A stretch of DNA of 64,000 bases, taken from Gordionus sp. m RMFG-2023 (taxonomy: Eukaryota > Nematomorpha > Gordioida > Chordodea > Parachordodidae). The stretch covers positions 33,368,730 to 33,432,729 of the forward strand of contig NC_088778.1 in the NCBI RefSeq assembly GCF_954871325.1, read 5' to 3'. Shown here piece after piece: positions 47,930 through 60,933 of this stretch; the first letter of the stretch is position 1, and each line of letters begins with the position of its first letter. The translations under genes were made by a program, and so were the position numbers. The notes beneath the pieces were generated by a model. The model made no database searches. It saw only the letters and a list, made by a program, of their open reading frames with translations, and was not told where the DNA came from.

Positions 47930-50080
47930 TTTACATTTTAATAAATATAATTTTTGACATGTATTCCAAGTAAGTGTCGAATACCTATCCTATAAATTTC
48001 AGATAACTTGATAACTACTTTTGAAAGCATTTTTAAATTTATTTATATATTAGCTAAACACGATATTGACACCAGGATTTAAATTCAGTCAATACGCGAA
48101 TTAAAACTGATTATACGATTTCTTTACAACATATAAAACAAGCCTGCTGAGAAGATCTCTCATCTTTTATCATGTACAAGTGATGATAATACTAATATAA
48201 ATTATACTATCTATCCAGAATATATTGTTGTCGTATATAAATAATATAATTAAGACTCTAAGAAATTCTAATCATGGAAACATACATCTGATTGATTCAA
48301 ATAATCATTTTTATGTAAACCTACTATGCCTTTTTACAAATTGAGAAATAAACCCTTTATGTGTTTTTTTTAAATTTATCATAGTATTCGATCTATTCCA
48401 TATGCATATCAAACAATAAATATCAAAACACCAAATTTCATATGATCATCTAAATCTTTATTATACTGTTTAAATAAAACACCCAATCACCTGATTTTAA
48501 AACAAAAGGGGAAAAAAAATCAAAACATCTTTTTCTCGAAAAAAAAATATTGAAAAACGTCCATAAATGTCAATTATAAATCGACATACACAATACTATC
48601 TAAATTACGTAAGCAATATTAAAAAATGGATAGCTGATTATTTTATGAATTAAAAATACACGTAATGTTATTTCTAAAAAATCACCCAATTTTTAAACTA
48701 AATATACTTTATTTAAATATACCTTACACAATTGACAAAAATCGAATTACAAACAAAATAACATATCTGGGGAAATTATTATTTTTTAATTAGGCTTGCA
48801 AGAAGGATCAATAATTATATTTTGAAGGTTTTTATCTGCAAATTTTTGTACAAGATAGAAATTCTCTCGGTTCAGTTGAAACATATTGATTGTATTGCTT
48901 ATAACTTATAAGTTATTATAAAAATTAACCAAGTGAAAATCATCCATTTGTATTATAGAATACATTTAGTATTTAGTTAGATATCTAGATACCTTTTTGT
49001 ATTCCTGGTTTCCGCATAAAGGTTTAGGCTTTTTATGTGATATGAAATGAGGAGACACAGATTTTCTTGTCTCCTAAAGGATTTGTAATCAATCTAACTG
49101 GAACTGGTCTCATAATTATCCTTTGACGATAAATTGGTATGTTCTAGAATTTTTTGGGTGTTTACTGCTTTAAAAAAAAACATTAGATTTATTAAGATAT
49201 GACGTTTGTGTCAGCGTTGGCTGCATGAATTTTTAAGTTCCTATCTCCAATTAGAGGTGACAAATATGTTGAAATTTATGAAATATGTGATTGTACTATG
49301 TCACATCCTAGTTCTAAGGGTATCTCTCAATTTTTTGTCTGGAAAGAGAATGCCAAAATTACACTTGGGAGTGAAAGGCCTCCCCTTAGTATCTTTCTAG
49401 ATTGTCTCGGAACTAAGTGAGGATAAGGTTAGCTTATTATACATTTTTATTGAAATTGATTTTTAAAAATATATGTAGGGTAAAAAAAAAGAAGAAGATT
49501 ATATAATTCTAGATTTAGAAAATTTTGTTTTCTAACAAACTCCAAAGAGACTACTAATGCTACAATTTCCTATACCAAAATAAATTGCCAATGTTAATAA
49601 ATCAAATTCTTTGTCGAATAAAGTGGAATAAAATTTGTCAATTTATATAAAATCGGTATTATATTATTGCATTTCGATATAGACCCTTTTTTTAGTATTA
49701 GATTGCTTTACAATATCCAACTACGCACTATCTCAACTAAGATATAATAATAATTTGTTTTTTAGAAAAGTGACATTGTATAATGCAGAATAAGACTTCC
49801 CAAGTGCTTTTTTCGTGGAGTTTTAAGTCTCGCCATATTCCTTATATCGGATTTTATAATTTAAAAAAATACATTTTACTAAAACCTGTTAACGAATTAG
49901 CTGGCTTCTTCATAACAACAAATTATTTGTAAGGTTGCAAATAGCCGGTTGCGACGATTTTCGCGGCAAATTTTCCAGCATACATATATACATAATCATT
50001 AAATATTCAAGTTCTGCTTTAGATAAATCTCTATTATTGTTTTTCTTATTATAATGTGATTTGTTCATAGAAAATGATTA
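47930..50080. other. Gene-free spacer in duplication unit 2
   Basis: About 2.1 kb of AT-rich DNA. The frame 49206-49400 has no start context and no recognised motif. No clear repeat boundaries were seen. Confidence 0.4.
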
Positions 50081-50440
50081 AATGATTTGACGCTAGCTCA
50101 AAAATCCTATATTTATCTTGGGTAATCTCTTACTAGATGAACAAGTGAGAATAGACATAATGTTTAACGACTAAGATGTGGAATTGTCCAAACCACATTA
50201 TTGTATTGATTGAAACACTTTTATCAACTCTAAAGGATTTACTATTTATATAGAAAAGGTCGACACCAAACATTCATTAATCTAATTATGAGTCAGAGCC
50301 TAGAAGCTGCATATATTCCAAAATTCTCGAACCTACCAATCTATCACTAGAGGATAGTTAGTGAGCAGAGGGATTGTATACAATTCCTTGGGAGTCAGAA
50401 AAATCTCTTATTTGGGACTTCATTTTTTATCTCATCTTTC
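50080..50440 (+). mobile_element. Retrotransposon reverse-transcriptase C-terminal fragment, broken
   Basis: ILGNLLLDEQVRID and neighbouring text follow the order of 39755-40200. It is more decayed and is placed identically in the second duplication unit. Confidence 0.5.
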
Positions 50441-51019
50441 CCATTAACACCCGATATAAAGAAGAAAAAAAATTTTTTTTTTTTTTTAAATTATAAAAAC
50501 TACATTTTTTTACTCCAATCGTATTATATTGTCAACAAACGGACATTTATCTCAATTAATAAACAAATTTTTTAAAACTTTTATATGCTAAAAAATCAAG
50601 ACATTTACTAACGAACCAAGAAATACAAAAAAAATGCAGATTGATATGTTCACAAAGATAACTAAGGATCCTTTTTTTGGGTGGAACCAAAATAAAAATT
50701 AGTTGAACACGATATTTTAACCGTTTATAATAAGTTTTCGACTTTTATTTGTATTTTTAGTAAAGAAATTTTTTTAAAAATTGGTCACCTAATTGAGTTT
50801 TTTTTTTTATTTTAAAAATCCTATTAGTTAGATTGGACGGATATTTAAAAAATTTAGTACAATATAATACTACTTGGACCTTAAAAAAAAATTAAATCAA
50901 TTTTTAGCATTTTATTGTTTGGTCCTGAATATTCATAAAAGTGCACGTAGAATAACTGTAATTTTAAGGTCTACGATAAGTTGTACCTAAATACGCTTGC
51001 ATATTATTTAATCTAAAAA

Positions 51020-51370
51020 TGTCGCCGGGGTGGCCTAATGGGTTTATGATGTATGTTTGGAAACAGAAGGTTCCATAGTTCAATCCTGGTGAGGAACATA
51101 AAAAGTTTTCCGGTTTTTCTTTGATGACAGATGTGTAAGGACATATGCTAGGATGAATTTCTGAGCTGGAAAATGCCACCCCGGTCACCGACAGGCTTGG
51201 ACATCAGGGTGCTAGGATATGTCCAACAAACCAAAAATGAAAGATGGCCAGCTGACCTCGTGGGCCATTCAAGGATGATAGATGGAACCGATAAGAATAC
51301 TCTGGTAGGATATTTGTCTATATTGATACTTCGGTGTGAGTTAAAGATACAATGAGGGCGATACTCCGGC
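51020..51370 (+). repeat. tRNA-derived SINE, second copy
   Basis: Head GCCGGGGTGGCCTAATGGG (A box) and GTTCAATCCTGGTGAGG (B box), then the same body as 29033-29395. Duplication unit 1 lacks it, so it inserted in unit 2 after duplication, directly before the AGGTCTGC-type MITE. Confidence 0.8.
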
Positions 51371-51389
51371 TCATTATAACCCACACGGT

Positions 51390-51740
51390 TAGAGGTCCAC
51401 AATAAGCGGGTTTTTAGTCAAAAATACCGCCCACCCAATGTTTAAAAATTATTTTAATGGCTGGTTTTTTGGGGCTGTTTATTTGTTTATTTAAAATGGA
51501 TATTTAATTAAACATATATATATGTATATGATATGCAATATCACGAAATGAAACTATTATTTTCAATAAAATTGAAGTTCTGCTCTGTTCATTTGGCCTG
51601 AAAAATATATTAAAAAATTCACACGCCCAACGTCCGCTCATAACTTTAAAATTTATTTCGATCCGCCCGCCACCCGCCCAGACCATGCCCATTCAAGGAA
51701 TGGGCGGAGAAAAAAAACCCAAGCCCAATGCAGACCTCTA
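51390..51740. repeat. AGGTCTGC-type MITE, compact copy
   Basis: TTAGAGGTCCACAATAAGCG on the left; CATGCCCATTCAAGGAATGG then CCCAATGCAGACCTCTA on the right. Ends are inverted and hAT-like in style. Same element as 40891-41381 without the AAGAG array. Confidence 0.75.
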
Positions 51741-53065
51741 CTTCTGGTATTCTTTAGAAAGTTTGTTTGAAATACCTTTTCTTCCAAGTTTTAAATTTTC
51801 CAGAAATTAATTAAATTTTATTATAATTGAAACTTTTCTGGAGGCTTAAATTTATATAATTATTAAACTTTTATAAAAAGGTAATATTACATAAATAAGT
51901 ATTTTAATATATATTAAGAAAAAATTTATTTTTAATGGTATTATGGTTGTGCCAATTTAAATTTTTTTTTAAATTTAATTAAATTATCATAATTAATTTA
52001 AAAGTACAAAAATATTTTTGGGGGTTAAAATTAAAAGTCATCTAAGAGTATAGATAGGACTAAGTAAGTAAGTAACTTAGATTTATATTTTAATAATTTA
52101 ATTCTTTTTAAGATATCATTTTAAATATAATATAACCTCCAAATCACTTTTAATAATTTAAAAATTTTAAATCTATAAAATGAAAATCAAATCTAATAAT
52201 AAAAACAAAAATTGTAATTCTTGCCAAAAAGTGTAAATTGAAAAGTTTTAAGTTGATAGAATTTTGATAAGCATTTAATTTAATTTAATTTTTTTTTTAA
52301 GAAAAACTATTTACAAAAATTTTAAAGAATTAAAATAATTAAAATATGAACAGGAATTTTTCCAATATTATGGTATATATTTATTTTTTGTTAAATTATT
52401 TTTTATTTTATAAATGAATTTTTTCCCCTAATAATGCCATTTTTCTTCTTTTTAATAGTTTCAATAAATATCAAAATGAGGAAAATAAAAAAATTATTTG
52501 CTATTTTACAACTTTTTATATTTTATCCTAAAATATAATACATTCTCTGAGCCAAAATTTGGGTTGAATTCATTTAATATTTTATTTTTTATAATATTCT
52601 GGTGTAACGCACTTTTTAGAGGCAAATTTTGGAAAATCAGTTACTCATAATCGGGTAATTGTCCTTATTAGTCAAGTTCAATTCCGAAAATGCTGTCAGT
52701 ATTTATAAAATTTAAAATGAGTCAAATGTTCTTGGCGGAATTTATAAGGATGATGGCCATTTTTACGATGATTACATTTCCGGCACAAAATCAAATTTTC
52801 AAATTTTTTTTAAGAATTTTAAATTATTCAATGAAATGCGTTCTGTTTAAATTTAAAAATTTCTAAATTTCCACCTGATATGTTATTTTTAGTATACATG
52901 TATATAATCTATTTACCTCCACTCTATAAATTTTACTAATCTTGTATAAGGTATTATTTACACTCTAATTAGCTAAATTTTTAACATTGTCTGTATAACA
53001 TATATATATATTTTTTTTTGCATAGTGTATATTATTATTACCAAAAAAAAAATAAAAATATAATA

Positions 53066-53538
53066 ATGAATTCTCAGTTGTGGATCACCATTTTCGGCTT
53101 GGTCACTTATAACGTTGTAAGATGTTCTAGTGCTTCAGGAGATTCGAAATTGGCTCCAAGCGAAGCCCTCGTTTCATCCTACGAAAATGGAATGAAAGAG
53201 TATGGAAGCAGGTATACGTGTATTATAATGTATAGATTTAAATATTAAGATACAGGGTTTTTTAAAAAAAAAATCGCAGAGTAATTTGTGCGAGTTATAC
53301 CTCTCTGAAACTAGAGATTTGCAAAAATAATCTCAAACTAATAAATTCCGGTCTTTTTCGAGGATTCATTTGTGATCCACAATTTATGGCTGTCCGAAAA
53401 AGGTCGCTTAGGCGCAAAATTAACAAATAGGAAAAACTTACAAATTATTTCTCCCGTAATATTTTTTCTCCTTTTTCTATGGGAGTTAAAAATATAATTT
53501 ATAGAATTTCGAAATTTATAATATATATATATAAAGTT

Positions 53539-53569
<31 letters not shown>

Positions 53570-53769
53570 TTAGGAAAAGGAGAGAAACGCCTACCGTGGT
53601 TAGGAAACTCAGAGAGATTAAATAAGGAGACGGCACAGAGGAAGGTCTAGAAGGGGAGGTGCTGGAGAGAAAGAAAAGAGAACAGTACTACAATGATTAT
53701 TATCCATACGACTACCGTTATCGCCATCATAGTAATCGTCACCGTAGTAATCGTCGTCATCACGGTTGA
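53066..53769 (+). pseudogene. Peptide family member F: precursor with in-frame stop before the tail
   Basis: Exon 53066-53211 starts ATGAATTCTCAG, encodes LWITIFGLVTYNVVRCSSAS and an acidic pro-region ending MKEYGSR, and uses donor GTATAC (phase 2). Exon 53574-53769 follows a TTTAG acceptor: KRRETPTVVRKLREIK, then TAA at 53623-53625. The aligned codon in E is GAA (REIKEGD versus REIK-stop-GD), so one G-to-T change would account for it. Beyond the stop the frame continues as in E: VLERKKREQYYNDYYPYDYR, then a His/Asn/Arg tail to TGA. The gene could be a recent pseudogene, or could make a short 64-residue product lacking the tail. The overall frame is otherwise intact, which implies recent loss. 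As in the other members, the first codons may instead come from an upstream exon. Confidence 0.7.
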
Positions 53770-53842
53770 AACCAGAATAAAAAAAATTTAATATTTTTGC
53801 GCAACTTATCATTTATATAATAAAATATATATATAAATATCT

Positions 53843-54032
53843 GATGTTGTTAAACGGCTCGTTTCGACTCGATTTTTTAAAAACCTGCTAACTCAATACT
53901 TCATCCAAAAAAATATTACTCAAGTCTGAAGATTTTGCTCGTAGAAGGAACAAAGATCCAGACATATACTGTGGAAATCTTGTGGGCTTAGGCAATATTT
54001 ATTTGGCTAAAATATTGAGTTAACAACACTAA
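53843..54032. repeat. Family 1 MITE
   Basis: GATGTTGTTAAACGGCTCGT on the left; AAAATATTGAGTTAACAACA then CTAA on the right, with the AGCCG inner part of the right arm lost. Confidence 0.75.
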
Positions 54033-54126
54033 TATTACCTCAACGAAATAATGATAATATGGATATTTTTTAAAAAAAAAAATAACGGAAAAATTTTTAC
54101 CCAAAATTGTGTGTATTCAAAATAAT

Positions 54127-54386
<260 letters not shown>

Positions 54387-54419
54387 TAAATTGATTTCTA
54401 ATAAATTTTACATTTATAA

Positions 54420-54580
54420 ATGGCTAACTCAATATTTTAGCCAGAAAAAAAAACTATGTCTAGGCCTCGAGATTTCGTTAATCGCCTATTGAGCAACATT
54501 CTTAAGGCTTGTTGCACTATATTTTTCCCTAATTTAAAAAAAGAAAACGGCTCTAAATTGAGTCGTTTAAACGACACTAA
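54420..54580. repeat. Family 1 MITE, left end lost into (TTTC)n
   Basis: Starts at TGGCTAACTCAATATTTTAG right after the TTTC array and ends TGAGTCGTTTAAACGACACT. Confidence 0.65.
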
Positions 54581-54599
54581 AATATTTTCGTATTTTAGA

Positions 54600-56440
54600 C
54601 TACTTTGTTTTGTAAATTTCATTTTAATCGAAATTATTTTACCTATCAAATGTTTAATTTAAGTCGCTTGCATATGAATCGGAAAAATTTCTGTACTTGA
54701 TAATGATGTAATTGGAAAATAAGGCTATATATACTTGTAGATATGAATTCTTTTCCTTAGCTCCCTCTCAGCATGGGAAACAAATTATTTTAATTTTCAC
54801 CCAAAAGTAAAATATACATTACCGAAAGCTATACGGGTATTAAGTAGATATGCATAGAAATTAAAATTTATAATCAATCTGACGCCTTCAATCAAAAAAA
54901 TAAAATAAATAAACCAGGAAATTGTATTTTCTGAATATGGTAAAAACCAATTGAATATATTAAAACTAAATAAGCATCAAAATAGCAATACCAATTAATG
55001 GGGAAATCATACTTATAATAACGCAATCTTATTAGGGACCTTATTAAAATGAATAATATCAATAAGATAATATCCTTCTATAGCATAGGAATACGCATTA
55101 CATAACGCATAATTAAATAACATAATTTTAATATGGCTTAAAAAATAAATATAATTTAAAAAATAAATAAATATTCAATTATGGCAAACCAACTCATATA
55201 GTTGAATCATATACACTCATCTTAATGGTATAAGAATAGAATAGATTTAAAATATATTCCAGCGGCGTCATTAGCCTTTATACCATTCTAAAGTGTCTTA
55301 TAATTTGAAAAAAATGAATAAAGTGAGATTATTATCGCTTAAAGAAATCGAAAGAATTTGGAATTAAAACCTGGATTTTTATAAATTATTGTAATATTTA
55401 ATGAGAATATGAAAACGATTTGAAAAGGTCATGTAAATATTTTAATTTTAAAAGAAGACTTTTTAATATTATTTTGGTAAATAGAACTCAAAAAATTTTC
55501 AAGGCAACCTTCTTCAAGAGTAAAATTTTTCTGTATCTTTTCTCCTGTCTCTCCATAATATACACCATTCAAATTTTCTAAGGTCTGTGTGTATCCTTAT
55601 AATTAATCACCTGCATTTTTATTTTATCTATTGCACGCATGTACTAGGAAAGAGTCTGTCACTATGATGTGATAAATAATGATTGTCAGTTTTAATCAAA
55701 AAATTATGTCTAAATGACAAAAAATAATAGCGTGAATAAACCCATGAAAAATCATCGATTGAAATAAGAAATTATTTATTATAATTTAACCTTAATTGAA
55801 AATATTTAAATGTTGAAGAATTAAAAGTTCTAAATGTCAATATCAATGTGACTTGATAAACGGTGTAAGCAGGCCCTTCAGGGTGAGAAAACATATACCC
55901 ATTTAAAAAAAACCCTTTCACTCTATATTCCTACTTCTATAGTATATGGCATGGTCAAAAATAATTCTATGGCACAATTAATAATTTTTTAAGGGTGTGG
56001 TGGGGGGGGGGAGTAGAAGTATTATTTATCCGATATGCTTATACTTATTTAGAAATAATTAACTCGCTTCTAGCTTAATTAGAATAACCAATCTCTATTC
56101 TGTTAGCCACAATATCCGGTTAGGTTTAGCGTCCCCACTCTCTAATCATACAGCGTTTAGTAAATACCAAAATTGTCATTTTTCGATTTTTTCTTAGACT
56201 CCCTTACGAAAAATGATGTTGTCGAGATGTAATTAGACTAAGCGCTATAAAAACCTTAGATATAGCTGATTCTTTTTTTTTTAAAATGGCTAAATCAAGG
56301 ATACAAATAAATAACTATTGCTTACACCCGTCTGAATTTTGTCAAATGACGGGGAAAAGGGTTTAGCCGCACTTTTGACGAAATTTCTAGGCGCGGTTAT
56401 CACGCTAATATCTTGATTTAACCTATTTTTTTTAAAAAAA
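54600..56440. other. Gene-free AT-rich spacer between F and G
   Basis: No supported coding frames. Contains a poly(G) tract at about 55998-56010. Confidence 0.45.
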
Positions 56441-56451
56441 ATCGACCAAAG

Positions 56452-56605
56452 ATTTTCAAACAACCCCAGATGAGAATTAATGGTTGTTGGCATCTTGATT
56501 GAGTAGATCTACCAGTCAAAGCAGTAGATTTTCAAACAACACTAGATGAGATTTAGTGGTTGTTGGCATCTTGATTGAGTAGATTTACCTGTCAAAGCAA
56601 TTTTT
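56452..56605. repeat. 76-bp tandem duplication
   Basis: GATTTTCAAACAACCCCAGA ... CAGTCAAAGCA is followed directly by GATTTTCAAACAACACTAGA ... CTGTCAAAGCA. Both contain GGTTGTTGGCATCTTGATTG. A handful of differences. Confidence 0.85.
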
Positions 56606-56639
56606 TTTTATATAGTCGTACATATAATATCAAATTCTA

Positions 56640-56830
56640 CTGGTCAGTCTATTAGTTTACACCCGGGAAGATCAATATAAACTCCCAACTTCTCTCGGGT
56701 TGCTTAAAAGGCTGCGCCTTAATTTACGTCTCATAAGTATCAGATTCCCTTGTTGTGAAAGTAAAGTTAGAACAAGCAAATTTTTTAGTAAATAAAAGCA
56801 TCGCTAGTCATCATCCGATTCTGATCCCAA
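56640..56830. repeat. Dispersed repeat, second copy of 46555-46735
   Basis: Contains TTGTGAAAGTAAAGTTAGAA, CAAGCAAATTTTTTAGTAAA and TAAAAGCATCGCTAG. No Gag-like text lies beside it here. Confidence 0.5.
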
Positions 56831-57779
56831 TTAAGCCTGATACCACTGATTACTCGACTGCCACTCCTCAATGGGTTTTTAGATTTGTAACTATTGCGTA
56901 TGCTGCAAAATTTAAGAGCACTGAAGGCAGATAGATATAAAAAGATCTTTGCGCTTCTGGTTGGAATCTAACTCATTTGCAACTAGAATAGTAGAAGATT
57001 AAAGTTAATCCGATTTTGCCTGATATTAATAAATCTAAGGTCTGAAAGGAAAATTTTTCGTCAATAAATATCATTCTTTTTTGGCTCTAGTTTTAAAAAT
57101 TATAATTGTATATTTTAAATTGGTTTTGAATTTTAAAATTATAAATTGTAATTTTATGTCAACATACTTTAAAAATGATATGAGTTCACACCATTTGGAG
57201 ATATAATTTTTAATTTCAAAATTTATATTATTGGAATTTTACTGTTAGGTACTCCTGATATTCCTAATTCTGATAATTTCTACACCTTACACTGCCTTAA
57301 ATATTGTCAAGAAAAATATAACTTTGAAATGTAATCTTGTAAACTAAGTCATTACTAATAAAAATAAAGGGAGATTACTTATTAGAATAGATGTTACCAT
57401 TTTTCAACTGTAAGAGATTTGATAGAATTTAAAATAGTCTAACTCCATCACGTATTATAATAGCATTATGTGTATAGTAAAATTGATGGTTGCTAATTTG
57501 AAAGATTGAATATATATATATAATCATTATATTGTTAAATACCTGCATTCAAAGAAGATGGTGAACAGGTTTGATCTTACACATAATATACCTTTAGCAC
57601 TACTTAATTTGGTTATGTTCGGATGTGTTTTTCAGATGATATAATAAAAATGTTAATGGATTATCAGAAAAAAAACAAATTTATTTTATTTAAATTCATA
57701 TTATTGGATCTATTATTTTTCAAATAGTCAGATTGTTATACCCAAAAGTAGATCAGCATATTATGTTGGATAGAAGTTT

Positions 57780-58650
57780 CTTTTCTCAGTGCAGAAACTC
57801 TATTTTAATACTTGGGAATGGCCATTTAAAGTGACTGCTTAAACAATAAGTTTACAGACATAGCTTGGCATCAAACCACACTTCCTTCCAAACATGGCGG
57901 TCTTGGTATGAGATCCCCACTGTCGATTTTAATTGGCCAACATCTGTCAGTCCATTATCCTTTTTTTAAATAGAGCTAGGATGGAATGATCTAAATCCGT
58001 CACAAACACAACCCTATTTCCGATCTCTGCAAAACAGAAGGATTGGGATCTACCCCCTGTGACAAACTCCTTTGATTACCTTCTTTCGAGTCTTTCACTT
58101 TTGGCTAGATTCCCATTCATTGAACTTATCGAAGATCGGAGATATGAATTTTTAGATGTTATTCCATCCAGCAATTTAAATCTGGAATTGGAGAACCATC
58201 AGCTGTGCTCTATGTAACAGGCTCAATATTCCCTTTTCTCACTACCATATAAATGCAGCAATTTTTGCAATCATAATCCAGATAGGCATATCCACACTCG
58301 AGGTGCAATTAAATTATATCTCTTGCACTTAGCCTGGTTTTCATATTTCACTGGAGCATTCTGATCTCTTTTCCGCATCCCGATGGAATCACACGAATTC
58401 CATGGTCACAAGGCAAATTTCTAATATAGGATTTTTCTTGTCTGGACACGAACTCCCCTTCCAATTTTAACAAGGACGATCAGAACGAAGAGCAAAATTT
58501 TAAGATCGCCAAATACAATGCTGACTTTTCTAATTACATATTCGTATGATTTGGCTAAAACGTTTTTAAAGATGTTGGCCGCCTTCAGGAAAAATTCTGA
58601 GGAGCCTCGGCTTTTACTTAAGGCAGAGGGTCGCAATAGCCATTCTTAAG
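57780..58650 (+). mobile_element. Retrotransposon reverse-transcriptase region, strongly decayed
   Basis: DIAWHQTTLPSKHGGLGMRS is readable at about 57860 and matches the LP...GGLG.RS block that precedes the zinc-binding region in the same retroelement family. Later text is scrambled. It is broken many times. Confidence 0.55.
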
Positions 58651-58689
58651 GCTAATTATGTTTGTTCTATTAATTCAATCTCTCCTGAT

Positions 58690-59730
58690 AATTGTAGGTG
58701 GGAGGGGTAGTGGGTGGGGGGGAGTTGAATATTTTCTTATATTTATTTTGTATCTTACATTATTTATGCTCAATATTGTCTTTTTTGTTATTATGCTTTT
58801 TTTTCCTAATTCGTAATCGTTTACTAACTATATTTATATTACCATATCATATAACTTATTAAAATTTTATGAACTTAAATATCATATTTGTTAATCACAA
58901 AATTTAAAATATATATTAATATGATTGTTTTTATATATGAAAATGAAATTTTGTGATTATATAAAATATTATTATTATCAATTATAATTAATTCTTATAA
59001 TATAATAAAAATTTTTCATAACATTGTTTTAATTATAAACATAATCTTTGTTTAGTCATTTCAATTAATTGAATTAATATCTCAATAGACTTATATATAA
59101 TGATAATTTCAATTTATTTTATTTTATATTTGATGTTAATTTTAGTATGAATTAATATCCCGCTTATATAATGCCAATTTCAATCATAATTTATACAAAA
59201 GTCAATGAATATAAGTCAATTTTTATCTCTTTAAATCTAAGAATAATTGATTGATTCAAACAAAAATATGGGGAATAAAAAATAACACAGGTAATTTTGA
59301 TTTTCTTCTATGTTAATAAACACACAACATATTAACCTTCAATTAACTCTCGTTAAATTTAAAAACACTGGCATCCAATTTTTGCACTACCGAAACGAGG
59401 TATATAAATTGAAGATAAAGTGCGTTTTCCATTTCATTCTTATTTTATTATATTTTTTACGAAGATTCGAAAAGATGGGATACCTTTACAATTCTATGGT
59501 AAATTATTTATAAACGACACATTATTTTCTTTAAAAAAAAATTCAAAAAACAAAGACCGGCAGACCTGTCTCAGAAGTCGGTCAAGCCCGCCAAACCGCC
59601 GCCAAATTATTAATGGGCCGAGCTATACCCATGCTGAGCTAAAAATAAAGAATTCATTTTTCGGGGTCAATTTTTCTCAAAAAATATAATTTAAACGCCT
59701 ATTGGAAAATAATATCAATATCCAATTTTT
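58690..59730. other. AT-rich spacer
   Basis: No supported coding frame; strong A/T bias. A small degraded family 1 right half follows at about 59740-59890 (ends AACGATTTAGCAACACTA). Confidence 0.45.
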
Positions 59731-60080
59731 AAAAATTTTTAAAAAAATGGCCCCAAGAGCTGAAGATTTTGCTTATAGATTTCACAAAGTTTCAATATCT
59801 ATTTCAGCGAAATTTCTATATGCTTACGCAATATTTGTCTGGCTTAAATATTGGGTCAGGACCCCTCCCAATAGAACGATTTAGCAACACTAAACGAAAA
59901 ACTTTTAATCATTCAATTTAGCTATTTTTCACTTCTTCCCCTGGCCCAAAGTGATTACAAATTATTATAATCGGGGTCAGTTAATCGAATCGCGACCCGG
60001 TTGGATAAATTTGATCACGTTTTCTGATTTTAAATACAATCCTAGTCATTTTTTTTTATTCCTTAATCATGCATATCCAT

Positions 60081-60469
60081 TAGTGATCTTTTTAAAAAGT
60101 TATGCCCGACCCGGCCCGAACCCGAAATATTTTCAAAATTACCGGCCCGACCCGGCCCGACCCGGCCCGAATTTATTTAAATATAGAAATATAATTTTTA
60201 TAATTACTAAAAATAAGAGACATATGTTACGCGTGTCGTTTAGTTTCGATGAATAAAATCAAATATTTTTATTTTACATAAAAAAATTCGATTATAAAAT
60301 TGATAAATTTAGATATATTTAAAAAAATTTCCAAGGTCCGAACCGACCCGGCCCGAATTTTTTGAAAAAATATAAGGCCCGGCATGAATCCGGTCCGGCC
60401 CGAAGCCCATTTAAACCGGGCCGGACTCATGCCGGGTACGGGCCGGGCCTAACTTTGCAGATCTCTAAT
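60081..60469. repeat. GC-rich GGCCCG-type MITE 5' of gene G
   Basis: Left end TTAGTGATC then TGCCCGACCCGGCCCGAACC; right end GGGCCTAACTTTGCAGATCT then CTAA. Confidence 0.8.
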
Positions 60470-60539
60470 ATCCATAATTTCGGGATATGGGGGGGGGGGG
60501 GGTGATTACACATTTTAAATTGCAAAAATTTTATTTAAA

Positions 60540-60905
60540 GCTTTCATATATGTTAGCGTCAATGTATTTTTTTCGGGAATTTAAAAATCTGACTCTACCG
60601 GAAGTACATTCCAATCATGTTTGGAATACCTATCTTACGAATTACAGCTGTTAACCTTTGAGTCTTTTATAATTTATATAAAAAAAATATAATTTATGAA
60701 AAATTTAAATATAAATTTTATTTAAGTTTTCTAAAATTCATGGCAAAATTGTTCTGAAATTTATAAGGGTAGGTATATTCCAAACATGGTGGTATACATT
60801 CCCGCGTAAAATCAGATTTTTTAAAATTTTTAAAAAAAAACGCGCTCAAAATATGATTTCAAGTTGAAAAAATAAAAAACACATTCCCGGATAAAAAAAC
60901 GCATG
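60540..60905. repeat. Palindromic element family 7 directly upstream of gene G
   Basis: The left arm has GCGTCAATGTATTTTTTTCG, CCGGAAGTACATTCCAATCA then TGTTTGGAATACCTA. The right arm has TAGGTATATTCCAAACATGG, ACATTCCCGCGTAAAATCAG and GCATGTGACG. It ends about 30 bp before the ATG of gene G. Confidence 0.7.
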
Positions 60906-60933
60906 TGACGTATATAAGAATCCAGATGAAAAA

